Source: CBDUEF01 sp018063485
GTDB taxonomy: Bacteria; Pseudomonadota; Alphaproteobacteria; Rhodobacterales; Rhodobacteraceae
DNA length: 64,000 bases
NCBI GenBank assembly: GCA_037045435.1
Contig: JBAOID010000025.1
Coordinates: forward strand, 10,072 to 74,071
Direction of reading: 5' to 3'
A program made the position numbers and the translations under genes. This document shows positions 45,685 through 55,141 of this stretch, piece after piece (the stretch's first letter is position 1; each line of letters starts with the position of its first letter). The notes under the pieces were generated by a model. The model had not been told where the DNA came from. It saw only the letters and a list, made by a program, of their open reading frames with translations, and searched no databases.

Positions 45685-46609
45685 TACCAAATACTTGCAC
45701 CTTGAAGGCCCAACAATGGGCACCCGTTGGTCGGTGCTGCTGGATGGGCCTGAACCGCCAGAACGGTCTGCGTTGCAAACTGCGCTTCAACTGGCAGTGC
45801 ATGAGGTTGATACGCAAATGTCAACTTGGAACCCGAGCAGCGATCTGATGCGGTTCAATGCGGCCCCTTTGGCCGAATGGGTGGTCTTGCCAGGCCATCT
45901 GATGCAGGTGTTGGCAGCCGGTTTGGCGATCAGTCAGGCCACGGGCGGCGCTTTTGAGATGAATGTCGGCGATGCTGTCAGCGCCTGGGGTTTTGGCACG
46001 GCTCCGATCGACCTTGAGGCCGTCCGTTCCGCCTCGCATCGCGAGCGGGTCCGCGCCCATGAGGCGGTGGACCTCGATATGGCCGGTTCGCGCGCCAGAA
46101 AGACCGCAGTACTTGCGCTTGATCTGTCAGGCATCGCCAAGGGTTATGGGGTTGATCGGCTGGCCGAGGCATTGGCCGGATCAGGCGTAACCAATGCGCT
46201 CTGCGCCATTGATGGTGAGGTAAGAGCACTTGGCACTCAGGCAGACGGCCGCCCTTGGGCGGTGGCAATCGAGGCCCCGGATTCGACTGTGCGGCACGCC
46301 CATTCGATGGTGTCGCTTGCCGATGGGGCGGTGGCGACATCCGGCGACTATCGCCATTTCGTCACGGTCAAAGGCCATCGTCTCAGCCATACAATCGACC
46401 CACGCCGCGGTTCGCCTGTGGTGGATGCACCCGCCTCGGTCAGCGTTCTGGCGCAAAGCTGCATGATGGCCGATGCAATGGCGACAGCCCTCATGGTGAT
46501 GGGCCAAAAAGCAGGGCGGGCTTTTGCCGATGAGAACGGCATCAGTGCCTTGTTCATCTCGCGCGATGGCAATGGGCTAAACGCTTTGGGATGCGGGGAC
46601 TTTGCCTGA
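45665..46609 (+). CDS. apbE: FAD:protein FMN transferase
   Basis: The 314-residue protein has GPTMGTRWSVLLDG at the start, FEMNVGDAVSAWGFG, LDLSGIAKGYGVDRLAEAL, CAIDGEVRALGTQADGRPW and SHTIDPRRGSPV, all ApbE landmarks. ApbE moves FMN from FAD to a threonine or serine of exported proteins; the DUF2271 product two genes upstream has a fitting site. No signal peptide is obvious, so it could act before export or be translocated another way. An alternative ATG is at 45674. It overlaps the reductase gene by 20 bases. Confidence 0.93.
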   Translation: MPKMSINTKYLHLEGPTMGTRWSVLLDGPEPPERSALQTALQLAVHEVDTQMSTWNPSSDLMRFNAAPLAEWVVLPGHLMQVLAAGLAISQATGGAFEMNVGDAVSAWGFGTAPIDLEAVRSASHRERVRAHEAVDLDMAGSRARKTAVLALDLSGIAKGYGVDRLAEALAGSGVTNALCAIDGEVRALGTQADGRPWAVAIEAPDSTVRHAHSMVSLADGAVATSGDYRHFVTVKGHRLSHTIDPRRGSPVVDAPASVSVLAQSCMMADAMATALMVMGQKAGRAFADENGISALFISRDGNGLNALGCGDFA

Positions 46610-46865
46610 AATATTTCGGGCGATATTGGCTGCCCTCTATCCATTCGAGCGGTTTCGTTTGATGCGCCGCAACCGGAGCGGCGGATCCATTGGGCCAAAG
46701 GATAAACGCCAAGCCCAATCAAAAACCCCCGCCCAAGCCATTGCCGAGCGCCAATAACCCCATGTGGGAAGGATGCAGTCACATCCGCCACGCGTTCATG
46801 CCTGATGAAGGGGCGCAACCGTCAACGCGCATCATCCTGCACGCCGTGCCTTTGCTGCCTTCGAA

Positions 46866-48599
46866 TCAGGCATCCAACTTTTGAGAGGCAGATTCGCGCT
46901 TTGCAACCAGGCGGGGTGGAGCGCCTTTGCCCGCCACTGCCACCGGCGAAGCAACGCCAGCCGCGCGCGCAGTTTTGGCCGCAGCTATCTTCAAAGTCAT
47001 CTGCTCCACGATTTCAGCACTATAGGCGATGAAGTGCTCGGCCTGGGCGCAGATTGCGACATAGGTTGCAAGGCGGGTCGGATTCACGCGACGGATCGCG
47101 AAAAGATTTCGCCAGAACGCGCGGCGCGTCTTGCGCACCACACCCTGCCGCCAAATCACCACTACCGCCGCCCGCGAATTGCGCAGGCTCCCAATCAAAC
47201 CAAGCCACAGCAATCGGGCCGAACTCCGCGCCCGGCGCGGTGCCGCCACCACAGGCGGAGGCGCAAAGGGCGGGTTCAGACCCAAGGCGCGAAAATGGCG
47301 ATAGGTGCGCTCCAGATAGGCAGAAGGGTCGTACAGGGTCTGATAGGCAAGAACATATTCAGCGGCAATTTCCTCGACAGGTCGGGTCGGCACAAAATTG
47401 ATCAGGTCGGTTTGGTTGATCGTGCCGACACCCTCAAGCAAACGCCCCTCCTTTTCCAGCCGCGTCCACAGTCCGGTGTTGGGCAGAACTTGCAGCATCG
47501 ACAAAAGGACGGTTGGAATGTTCGCCGCCTCGGCGAAATCCACGATCCGTTGGCCTGCTCCCTTTTCTTCATTGTCAAAGCCGATGATCATGCCGCACAT
47601 CACCCGCAGGCCTGACCGGGTGATCGTTTCCAGCGACGTCAGCATCGGCACCCGGTTGTTCTGGTGCTTGCGGGTCAGTTTCAGGCTGGCCTCATCCGGG
47701 GTTTCAATCCCAATGAACACCGATCCAAAATTGCAGGCACACATCACTGCCAAAAGCTCGGTATCGGCGGCAAGGTCGATCGAAGCCTCGGTGTCGAACC
47801 AGAACGGAAAGCCATGTTCTTGCTGCCATTTCAGCAATTCTGGCAATAGTTTTTTCACATTCGGCTTGTTGCCGATGAAATTGTCATCGACCAGAAACAC
47901 CCCGCCGCGCCAGTCCAGTTCCTCAAGACGCTGCAATTCGGCCAATACCTGTGCATTGGTCTTGGTGCGGGGTCTGCGGCCATAAAGCGTGATGATATCG
48001 CAAAATTCGCACAAGAAAGGGCAGCCGCGCGAGAATTGTACCGCCATGGCGTCATATTTGCGCATCTCAAGCAGATCGAACCGCGGCACTGGTGTCTCGG
48101 TCAGGTCGGGTTTTTCGCCCTTGGCTCCAAAGCGCACGGCCGCCTGACCCGCAGCACGGCGCTGAATGCCTTGCGTTGTCAGGTGATCGACAAAGGGCGC
48201 AATGGTGATCTCGCCTTCGTCCAGCACGAGATAATCAGCACCCGCTTCTTCGAAATCCTGCGGGACCGAGGTGGCATAAGGCCCGCCCACCGCAATGGCC
48301 TTGCCACGTCGATGACTTTCAGCGATCAGCGCCATCATCGACGGCTTTTGCACAATCATGCCGGTCATCAGCACAATGTCGGCAAAGGCCCATTCCGCCT
48401 CGGTGGGAGGTCTGATCGCACAATCGACCAGCTTGAACTCCCAATGCTGCGGCAAAATCGCCGCCACCGTGATCAGGCCCAAGGGCGGATTGAGCGCCGC
48501 CTTTCCGACCAGATCCAGCACGGATTTGAAAGACCAGAAGGTCATCGGAAATTCTGGATGCAGCAAAAGAACCCGCACTTCGCCATCCACTCCCAACAA
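46866..48599 (-). CDS. B12-binding-domain radical SAM protein
   Basis: The 577-residue protein starts with a cobalamin-binding-like domain (VRVLLLHPEFPMTFWSFKSV, NPPLGLITVAAILPQ, VLMTGMIVQKPS). The radical SAM core follows, with the cluster motif CPFLCEFC in FSRGCPFLCEFCDIITLYGR, then VFLVDDNFIGNKPNVKKLL. A DUF4070-like C-terminus ends it. The family modifies hopanoids, phosphonates, bacteriochlorophylls and others, so the substrate is open. The start is uncertain: TTG at 48599 or GTG at 48590 are the options. The upstream region is occupied by the IS481-type element, so its native promoter may be lost. Confidence 0.85.
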   Translation of the reverse strand: MLGVDGEVRVLLLHPEFPMTFWSFKSVLDLVGKAALNPPLGLITVAAILPQHWEFKLVDCAIRPPTEAEWAFADIVLMTGMIVQKPSMMALIAESHRRGKAIAVGGPYATSVPQDFEEAGADYLVLDEGEITIAPFVDHLTTQGIQRRAAGQAAVRFGAKGEKPDLTETPVPRFDLLEMRKYDAMAVQFSRGCPFLCEFCDIITLYGRRPRTKTNAQVLAELQRLEELDWRGGVFLVDDNFIGNKPNVKKLLPELLKWQQEHGFPFWFDTEASIDLAADTELLAVMCACNFGSVFIGIETPDEASLKLTRKHQNNRVPMLTSLETITRSGLRVMCGMIIGFDNEEKGAGQRIVDFAEAANIPTVLLSMLQVLPNTGLWTRLEKEGRLLEGVGTINQTDLINFVPTRPVEEIAAEYVLAYQTLYDPSAYLERTYRHFRALGLNPPFAPPPVVAAPRRARSSARLLWLGLIGSLRNSRAAVVVIWRQGVVRKTRRAFWRNLFAIRRVNPTRLATYVAICAQAEHFIAYSAEIVEQMTLKIAAAKTARAAGVASPVAVAGKGAPPRLVAKRESASQKLDA

Positions 48600-48615
48600 G
48601 TGTTCAGCACTCAGC

Positions 48616-49567
48616 CTAGATGTTCAGTCCCGGCATTTGATGGATTGGGTTTAGGGTGAACCTTTCGGGTGCGATTGTCCATTGTTTGCATATGAACTCG
48701 TAGGGAGTGAGGCCTTTGAGGGTCTTCAGTCGCCGCCCGAAGTTGTAGGCGCTGATGAAGTTGGCAAGATGATTTCGTAGCTGGTCGTGATCGTCGTAGT
48801 GGAAGCGTTTGACGGTCGCCTCCTTGATCGTGCGGTTCATGCGTTCGACCTGGCCATTCGTCCAAGGGTGCCTGATCTTGGTGAGCCGATGTTCGATCTG
48901 ATGTTCGCGGCAGGCCCGGTCAAAGATGTGCTCGAAGGCATAAACATGCCGTTCGTGATTGGTGAACTGGATGCCATTATCGGTGAGCACGATGTGGAGC
49001 CTGTAGGGCACGGCTGCGATCAGGTTGCGTAGGAAGCCTGCGGCGGCCATTTTCCCGGCCTTCTGGTGCAGTTCAACGAAAGCGAACTTGGAGGTGCGGT
49101 CGATAGCGACGAAGAGATACAACTTGCCCTCAGCCGTCTGAACCTCAGCTATATCAATGTGAAAGTAGCCGAGCGGGTAGGCCTTGAACTTCTTCTTCGT
49201 CGGTTTGTCGCCCTCGACCTCGGGGAGACGCGCAGATGTCATGGCGTTGCAGGCAGCGGTGCAACGATGACCGGCTCAGATGCGGGATGGTCGGCTGAAG
49301 CGCATAAAGACAATCGTCCAGCGGCAGCAGCGTATGCCTGCGAAACGCGACGATCACGGCTTCTTCTTCAGGCGTCAGCACCGTGGATTTTGCATCCTTC
49401 GGCCCGGTCGGCAAATCGGCAACCGACGTCCGCTTGCGCCACTTGGCCACGGTCTTCTGATTGATCCCGTAGCGCGCCGAAAGCGCCCTCAGGCTCGCTT
49501 CACTATTTTGTATTGCTCGACGGATTGCCTCAGTCGTCGTGGCGCTGCCGTGAAGAATTTGTCCCAT
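48616..49567 (-). CDS. IS481-family transposase, one frame break
   Basis: The first frame (from MGQILHGSATTTEAIRRAIQ) has a helix-turn-helix (RALSARYGINQKTVAKWRKR). Near 49240 it shifts into a DDE/rve integrase core: GYFHIDIAEVQTAEGKLYLF (first Asp), HIVLTDNGIQFTN (second Asp) and HPWTNGQVERMNRTIKEAT (Glu). The stop TAG (48616-48618) lies just outside the inverted repeat and is supplied by flanking DNA. This matches IS481 elements that insert at CTAG. Restoring one base would give an active-looking enzyme. Confidence 0.88.
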
Positions 49568-49623
49568 AGTGCCTCCTTCCATTCCAAGGAAAAGATTGCA
49601 CCATCAAACTCCGGGATCAAACA
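48621..49623 (-). mobile_element. IS481-type insertion sequence
   Basis: The ends are imperfect inverted repeats. The left reads TGTTCAGTCCCGGCATTTGA then TGG; the right, reverse complemented, reads TGTTTGATCCCGGAGTTTGA then TGG. The length is 1003 bp. The left flank CCTAGA (48615-48620) fits the NCTAGN target reported for IS481. The right flank (cccccc) does not repeat it, so no target duplication is seen. The element separates the B12-radical SAM gene from a truncated gene start. Confidence 0.85.
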
Positions 49624-49676
49624 CCCCCCAAGTCCCGCATCTTCATGCGCAGTTCTTCGAAAAACGGTCCGATCAT
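49624..49676 (-). pseudogene. 5' remnant of a gene cut by the IS
   Basis: An ATG at 49676 with AAAGGTGG about 5 bases upstream starts MIGPFFEELRMKMRDLGG and then runs into the right end of the IS481-type element. The remainder is not found on the far side of the element, so the gene has lost its 3' part. I do not recognise the family from 18 residues. Confidence 0.45.
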
Positions 49677-50019
49677 TGTGCCACCTTTCCCCGGTATTGC
49701 TCCAAAATTTTCCAACTTTGATATCTGGTTTCTACGTCGTTCGCCAAGCCATTCGCCAGATCAGGCGTTCGTGACCGCAAGGCCTGGCCCACTGCCCCTT
49801 GGCGCCTGAAATTCACAAACTTTCGTCAAAAATCTTCGATCTATTGGCAGGTCAAAGCAAGGCTGTCGTCCTGAAAGGAACAAGACATCCCCAGTCAAAC
49901 AAGCTTTGATCAGCCTTGCCAAGGCCTGCGCGCCTGGGAATGCCCGCGACTTCCAGCTTGAGTTTGGCAGCACCGGGATTAAACCTCTGCCAACGAATGA
50001 ACGCAACGGAGGATGGCAC
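49677..50019. other. upstream region between remnant gene and P450
   Basis: About 340 bases between two divergent starts. No ORF with family similarity is seen. The minus-strand ORFs that cross it (49761-50285, 49852-50115) also cover the P450 start and look like shadows. It probably holds promoters in both directions, but I cannot point to a clear -35/-10 pair. Confidence 0.4.
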
Positions 50020-50103
50020 ATGATATCGCCACCTGAACGCCCATCCATATTCCACCCTGACGGCGCGCTGGACAGCCCGGCACCCCTCGGCGCGCAAGGA
50101 TGA
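50020..50103 (+). CDS. possible 27-residue ORF coupled to the P450 gene
   Basis: An ATG at 50020 is preceded by a strong GGAGG (in caacggaggatggcac), 7 bases upstream. The frame encodes MISPPERPSIFHPDGALDSP and seven more residues, and its stop overlaps the P450 ATG (ATGA at 50100-50103). It could be a leader that couples translation to the P450 or a genuine tiny peptide. The same frame is open to a TTG at 49906 (65 codons), without a ribosome site there. Confidence 0.4.
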   Translation: MISPPERPSIFHPDGALDSPAPLGAQG

Positions 50104-51353
50104 AAGTCCTGACACGCTGGCTCAGCGCGCGCAGTGCAGTCAGGGCTGACGATACTGCGCCGGCCCTGCCGCTCGACCTGTCCGCACAATACCTGGCGGA
50201 TGATCCGCACCGCATGTATCGCTGGCTGCGCAAGAACATGCCGGTCGCTCCGGTAGCGGGGGGCGGCTATCTGCTCACCCGTCATGCCGATGTGATGGCG
50301 GCCTTTACCGACGACCGCCTTGGCAATGCGCCCTCACGGTTTTCCGTGCTGCATCCACGCCGGGGCGATCGCCATCTGGCGGCCGCCATGGCCGCGCGGA
50401 TGCCGCCCTTTCTCGACATGCCCGCGCATCGCGTGCCCCGGCAAGCACTTGTCCGTGCCTTTCACAACAGGTTTGCAACCGCCCCTGCCGTTCTCGACAG
50501 GATCGCGGCCGAGGTGATGGCCTCCTTGCCCCGCAACACCCCCTTCGATCTGATCCGCGAGGCGGCGCAACCCTTTGTCTGCCGCAGCATCGCGCATTTC
50601 GTGGGCCTCAATTGCAGCGGCGGGCAAGTCAAGCATGCGACGCAAGCGTTCTTTCAGCTTTTCGCACCAATCACCGACCCTGCCGCCTTTGCTGCCGGTC
50701 AGTCCGTGCTGGCCGAGATGCGCAGGTTGCTGGCCGAAGCCCTGGCACAGCGTCGCACACAACCCTGCCCTGATCTGCTGAGCCAGCTTCTGGCCTTTCA
50801 AACCTCGGTACCCGACCTGACCGACGATCACATCATCGACGGCGCTTTCCTGATCCTTGCCGACGGGGTGGAGAACATCGAAGCTGGTATCGCCATCGCA
50901 CTGAAGCAAATCCTCGGCCATCCCGAAACCGCCAAGGCACTCATCACAGGTCACCTCTCGAGCGATCTTGCCGTGGCCGAGGCCCTGCGTCTCAACAGCC
51001 CCGCCCAGATCGTTGCGCGCGTTGCCCGTTCAGCCTTCACCCTGCACGGCACGCAGATCGCCGCCGACCTGCCAGTGTTCTTGTGCCTCGGCAGCGCCGC
51101 GCGCGACCCTGTGGTCTTCACCGATGCCGACAGCTTTGCCCCCGGACGTGACGCTTCGGCGGGTCTTGTCTTCGGCCTCGGACGGCATCGCTGCATCGGT
51201 GAAAAGCTGGCGCTGGCGCAGATTGCAACGCTGGTCAGAGCGCTGTTGCGGGCGGGTGCGACCACCACGCCCGAAGCTTTGCGCCATCATCCACGCTTTG
51301 GGCACCGCTGGCCGGTGGCCATGCAGATCACCCTGACCCAAAGGGCAGAATAA
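50100..51353 (+). CDS. cytochrome P450
   Basis: The 417-residue soluble P450 has the heme-cysteine loop VFGLGRHRCIGEKLALAQI near residue 365, the K-helix EALRLNSP and an ETLR-like position. The I helix reads ILADGVENIEAGI, so the usual AGxxT acid/threonine pair is changed. This is also seen in some P450s that act on carrier-bound or unusual substrates. The C-helix part is PPFLDMPAHRVPRQALVRAF. The 3' end overlaps the convergent NRPS-like gene by 26 bases. Its redox partners are not in the window. Confidence 0.9.
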   Translation: MKVLTRWLSARSAVRADDTAPALPLDLSAQYLADDPHRMYRWLRKNMPVAPVAGGGYLLTRHADVMAAFTDDRLGNAPSRFSVLHPRRGDRHLAAAMAARMPPFLDMPAHRVPRQALVRAFHNRFATAPAVLDRIAAEVMASLPRNTPFDLIREAAQPFVCRSIAHFVGLNCSGGQVKHATQAFFQLFAPITDPAAFAAGQSVLAEMRRLLAEALAQRRTQPCPDLLSQLLAFQTSVPDLTDDHIIDGAFLILADGVENIEAGIAIALKQILGHPETAKALITGHLSSDLAVAEALRLNSPAQIVARVARSAFTLHGTQIAADLPVFLCLGSAARDPVVFTDADSFAPGRDASAGLVFGLGRHRCIGEKLALAQIATLVRALLRAGATTTPEALRHHPRFGHRWPVAMQITLTQRAE

Positions 51354-54115
51354 GCACCCGCCGCCGCGCGGGCGGGGCGGTTTGTGGATCGAACACCGCG
51401 ATCCCTTGATCCACCAGTGCGATTTCCAGCCAGCACAACGCCGCAACCCTGGGCATTGCGACGCTCATCTCAACCTCTACAGCCGCGCCCGGCCCAAGCG
51501 GGCCGGGCAGGTCTGCATCCCCCACCCGAACCTTCAGCACCCGCCCGTCAAGGTGCAGCAACCGCGCCGATAGCGCAAAACCCGCACCCGGTCCCGAGGG
51601 CCATTCCCCTCCCGCAAGATTGTGAACCCGCACCTTCATCCGGTTCACCCCTGCGCGCAGCACACGCGGGCCGCACACCCGAAGCTGCGCCGCCTGAAGG
51701 GCGCGCCGCGCAGGCAACGACAAATCCTGCGTCGGGGCGGGCGGCAGAATACGGGTCTTGCCCTCCATCAGACGTTCCACCATCTCGCCCAAGGGCCGCA
51801 TCCGTTCGGGCGTCAAGGCGCGCATGTGAATACCTTCGATCCCCAGCACCTCGGTGCCCGCCGGATACATCAGCGCGAACCCCATCCGGGGCCGCAAGAA
51901 ATGGGCCGAAGGCGGATGATAGTCGCATTCCGTCCAGCCTTGCAGCACCGCAAACGACGCTGGCCGCGAAAAGGCATGGTCAATACTGACAAACAGCGCC
52001 ACCTCCCGCCCCTCGGCCAGCAAGATCTGTGCCGCAGCCTCCATCACCCGCGCCCCTGCGCAAAATCCGCCCAGATGCAGTGGCCCCTCGGGCCGGATGC
52101 GCCCAATCTCGCCCGCGTAGCGGCGCGCAAGGGCATGGTCGCTCTGCACATGGCGCCCCGGCATCAGGTAAAGCGAGCGCATGATGTAAAGCGGGCGGTC
52201 GGGGGCCAGCACCTCGCGGATCGCCAGACACTCGAAATTGCCCTGCGCACAAAAGAACAGCGGCACCTTTTCCCCCACCGTAGCGGTGCCAAGGATCAGT
52301 CCGCCGGGCAGGCTGCGCTGCCCCGGCCAGGCCGCAGTTTCGCGCAGCAAGAACGCCTCCATCGCATCTTGCGGCACCGCCGGGGGACGATATGCGGCCA
52401 GATGATCGACAAAAGCCGTAAAGCGCGGCGCTTCGAACAACAGATTGCCGGGGACCGGATGGCCGAGCGCCGTTTCCAGCCGCAAAAGGAATTCGGTCGC
52501 TGAGAGGCTGTCGCCGCCCGCATCAAAGAAATCCTCGTCCGGCTGCGGCAGCGGGCCTTGCAGCACCGCCGCCCAGATTGCCGCCACTTGACGCGCCAAA
52601 GGGGACAACACCGCGACCGCGGCCACCGCCGGGCCCGCACGGCGGCGCAGGGCGCTGCGGTCGATCTTGCCGCCACCAAGGCGCGGCAGTTCGGCCATTA
52701 CTTCAACCGACCGGGGCAGTTTGAACGGCGCAAGTCGAGGGGTTAGCGCCCTTTGCACCTCTTCGCCCGAGAGAACCACTCCCGGACCCAGCGTTACCGC
52801 CAACCCGACCTGCTCGCCATAAGTGGGGTGCGGCACGGCATAGGCCACGGCCTCGGCCACACCCGGCACGGCCATGGCGGCGCGCTCGACCTCAACCGGA
52901 GCGATCTTTTCACCACCTCGGTTGATCATCTCCTTGCGCCGCCCGGTCAGATGCAGGAATCCCTCACTGTCCAGCCGTCCCAGATCACCGCTGCGCAACC
53001 AGGGCCCATGGAACTGCGCCTCGCGCGCGGCATCCTCATAACCTGTGGTCACGGCCGGGCCACGGATGCAGATCTCACCTTCGGCCCCCTGCCGCACCGG
53101 CGATCCCGTGGGATCGAGCAGCACCACCTCGGGCCCTGCAATGCGCCCCACGCTACCGGGCTTGCGTTGCCCCGGTGGCGGCGCGTTGGAGGCGACCTGC
53201 CCGCAGGTTTCGGTCAGGCCATACATCTGCACCAGCGCGGTGCCGAACAGCGCTTCGGCCTCGGCCTGCCGCACCGGTGCTAGATCGGACGAAACCGAGC
53301 GGATGAAGCGAAGCCGCGCGCCCACGGCCTGCGCCGTGACAGGATCAAACTCGGCCAGGCAGCGGGCAAGCATCGTGGGCACCATTTGCGCCCAGCTCGC
53401 CCCCTGCGCCAACACAGTTGCAGCCATTGCCGCAGGCGTGCGCGCCGGGCAAAGCGCGACCGACCCGCCAGATACCAGCGGTGCCAGCACCAGATCAACC
53501 AGCGCGCCGACATGAAACATCGGCAAGGCATGGGCCACGCGATCTGTTGGCGACAGCGCCAGCGTCTGCGCGATTGTCCGTGCGGAATGCCAAAGCTGAT
53601 CCGCCCGCAGCGGCACCCGCTCTGGGCGTGCCCGTCGAGCCGGAAGTAAGCAGCACAAGCCCCGCTGGCCGCGCAATGGTCGGCGCAGGCAGCGCGCCCG
53701 TGGCCCGCAACATGCCCGTCTCTGGGGCAAAGCTCAGGAAAAGCGCGCCCGCGACTTGCGCAAGTGCCGCCGCCGCTGCGTCCTGCGGCAGGGCGATCAC
53801 CGCATCAACACCGGCTTGGACAAGGATTTCCGCCTGTTCGGCCTGCGTCAGCGCATTATTCAGCGGCAGCACACTGAGCCGTTCAGACAGGCCAAGGATG
53901 GCCACCGCCGTGGCCGGATGATCTGGCAAGATCAGTGCCACGCGGTGCCCCGGTGCAAGACCCGCCGCCTCTGCCCCAGCGCACAGCGATTGCAGCAAAT
54001 CAGCAAGTTCCGAGCCTGGCCACCCGCGCCCGTCGCCATCCACCATCGCCACACGCCCGCCGATTACGTGCAGCAGCGGACCCAAAAGGTTCAGCGAAAC
54101 CGGCTGCACCGTCAT
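51328..54115 (-). CDS. NRPS-like protein: adenylation, carrier, thioesterase, beta-sandwich; one frame break
   Basis: Two frames joined near 53625 give about 925 residues. The adenylation domain has LVLLTSGSTGTPRA, MYGLTETCGQVASN, LRSGDLGRLDSEGFLHLTGR, MINRGGEKIAPVEVE and GGGKIDRSALR. The carrier domain has DEDFFDAGGDSLSATEFLLR with the phosphopantetheine serine. The thioesterase-like domain (about 570-790) has LHLGGFCAGARVMEAA, with Cys (52060-52062) where Ser is usual. The last ~120 residues form a beta-rich domain (VRVHNLAGGEWPSG, then LPGPLGPGAAVEVEM). It would activate one acid, hold it on the carrier and release or transfer it. There is no condensation domain. Its start overlaps the propeller gene's stop. 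Confidence 0.88.
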
Positions 54116-55054
54116 CCGAACAGCGCCTCGATATCGGCATCGCGCAGGCGCACCAGCAAGGCCCGGTTGTCTTTCACCCCATAAGACAGCACCACCCCGC
54201 CCGGCGCTTGCGCAAGCCCGGCGCAGAACTCCACCCCGTCGAACTCGAACCGGAAAGGGCGGCTGATGCGCGCCACAGAATGATCGGGCCCATAATCCAC
54301 CACCAGATGCTCATAGGCACGCCAGCGCCAATCGCGCACCGATTTATAGCGATGCACCACCGACCGCCAGCCGCCGCCCGGCAAGGCCAGCGCACAAGAC
54401 CCGCCCGAGCAGCGCTCAAGGTCCGGCGCATCGGTCTGCGACACCAGAACCAGCCCTGCGGCCTCCACCCGATACACACGCAGGGGATGGTGGCTGTAGA
54501 TCACATGCAGCGCGCCATCGACCACCACCGGCGTCCAGTTCTTCTCTTCGCGCGCTCCCAGCGGCGAGGGCAGAAAGCGCGCGCCCTCAAGCACATGCCC
54601 CTCCAGCCGCGCCAACACCATCACATTCGTCTGCGCCGTCGCATTGCGCGCCGTGCCCAGCACCCAAGTCGCGCCCTGCCAGCGGAACAGGCGGTAATCC
54701 TCGATCCCGTCAAGCGCAGGCTCCTCGGCGCGCAGGTGGCGGTCCTCGACAAAACACACCGCTTCCACGGCCAGATCGGGCGACAGGCGCATCAGATAGC
54801 TTTGCGTATCGGGCAATCTGGTGCGGCGAGAGCCGTAAAAGAAGGCATGTCCCTGATCGAGGTTATAGTTCGCGCCCCGCACAATGCACAGATACCCCCC
54901 CTCGGACCGTGCCATGATGGAAGGGTTGCAAACCTGATGGCGCGTCTGGATCGGCAGCACCACGCGCTGCGCGCCGGGCGCTCAGGGCAACCTCGGGCAA
55001 GGGCTTGCGCGGTGGCGGTTTGCGCGTCAACAGCGCGGATACCCAACTGCTCAT
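54112..55054 (-). CDS. beta-propeller (GH130/GH43-like) protein, one frame break
   Basis: The N-terminal frame starts MSSWVSALLTRKPPPRKPLP (ATG 55054) and shifts near 54970 into a longer frame. That frame has VCNPSIMARSEGGYLCIVRG, EEPALDGIEDYRLFRWQGAT, EKNWTPVVVDGALHVIYSHH and FEFDGVEFCAGLAQAP ending LSYGVKDNRALLVRL. These repeats and the GxEFxxGL/YGxxDN ending are typical of five-bladed propeller glycosidases and phosphorylases of the GH43/GH130 type. Whether it cleaves or only binds sugar is unknown. It lies between the GT4 and the NRPS-like gene in an overlapping operon. Confidence 0.65.
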
Positions 55055-55141
55055 GTCTTTCTTCTCACCACAGCTCTTTTCCTCACACCGGCCATACTTG
55101 ACCAAGCCAGAGCCCTGCCGCAAGGGTCTTTCACACGCCCG

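Noticed and set aside
46610..46865. Possible gene in the gap between apbE and the radical SAM gene (minus-strand ORF up to 46818)
   Set aside because: A short hydrophobic stretch is suggestive, but the ORF runs antisense into apbE and has no recognisable pattern.
49761..50285. 174-codon minus-strand ORF over the P450 start
   Set aside because: It overlaps the P450 N-terminus and a promoter region and shows no family features.
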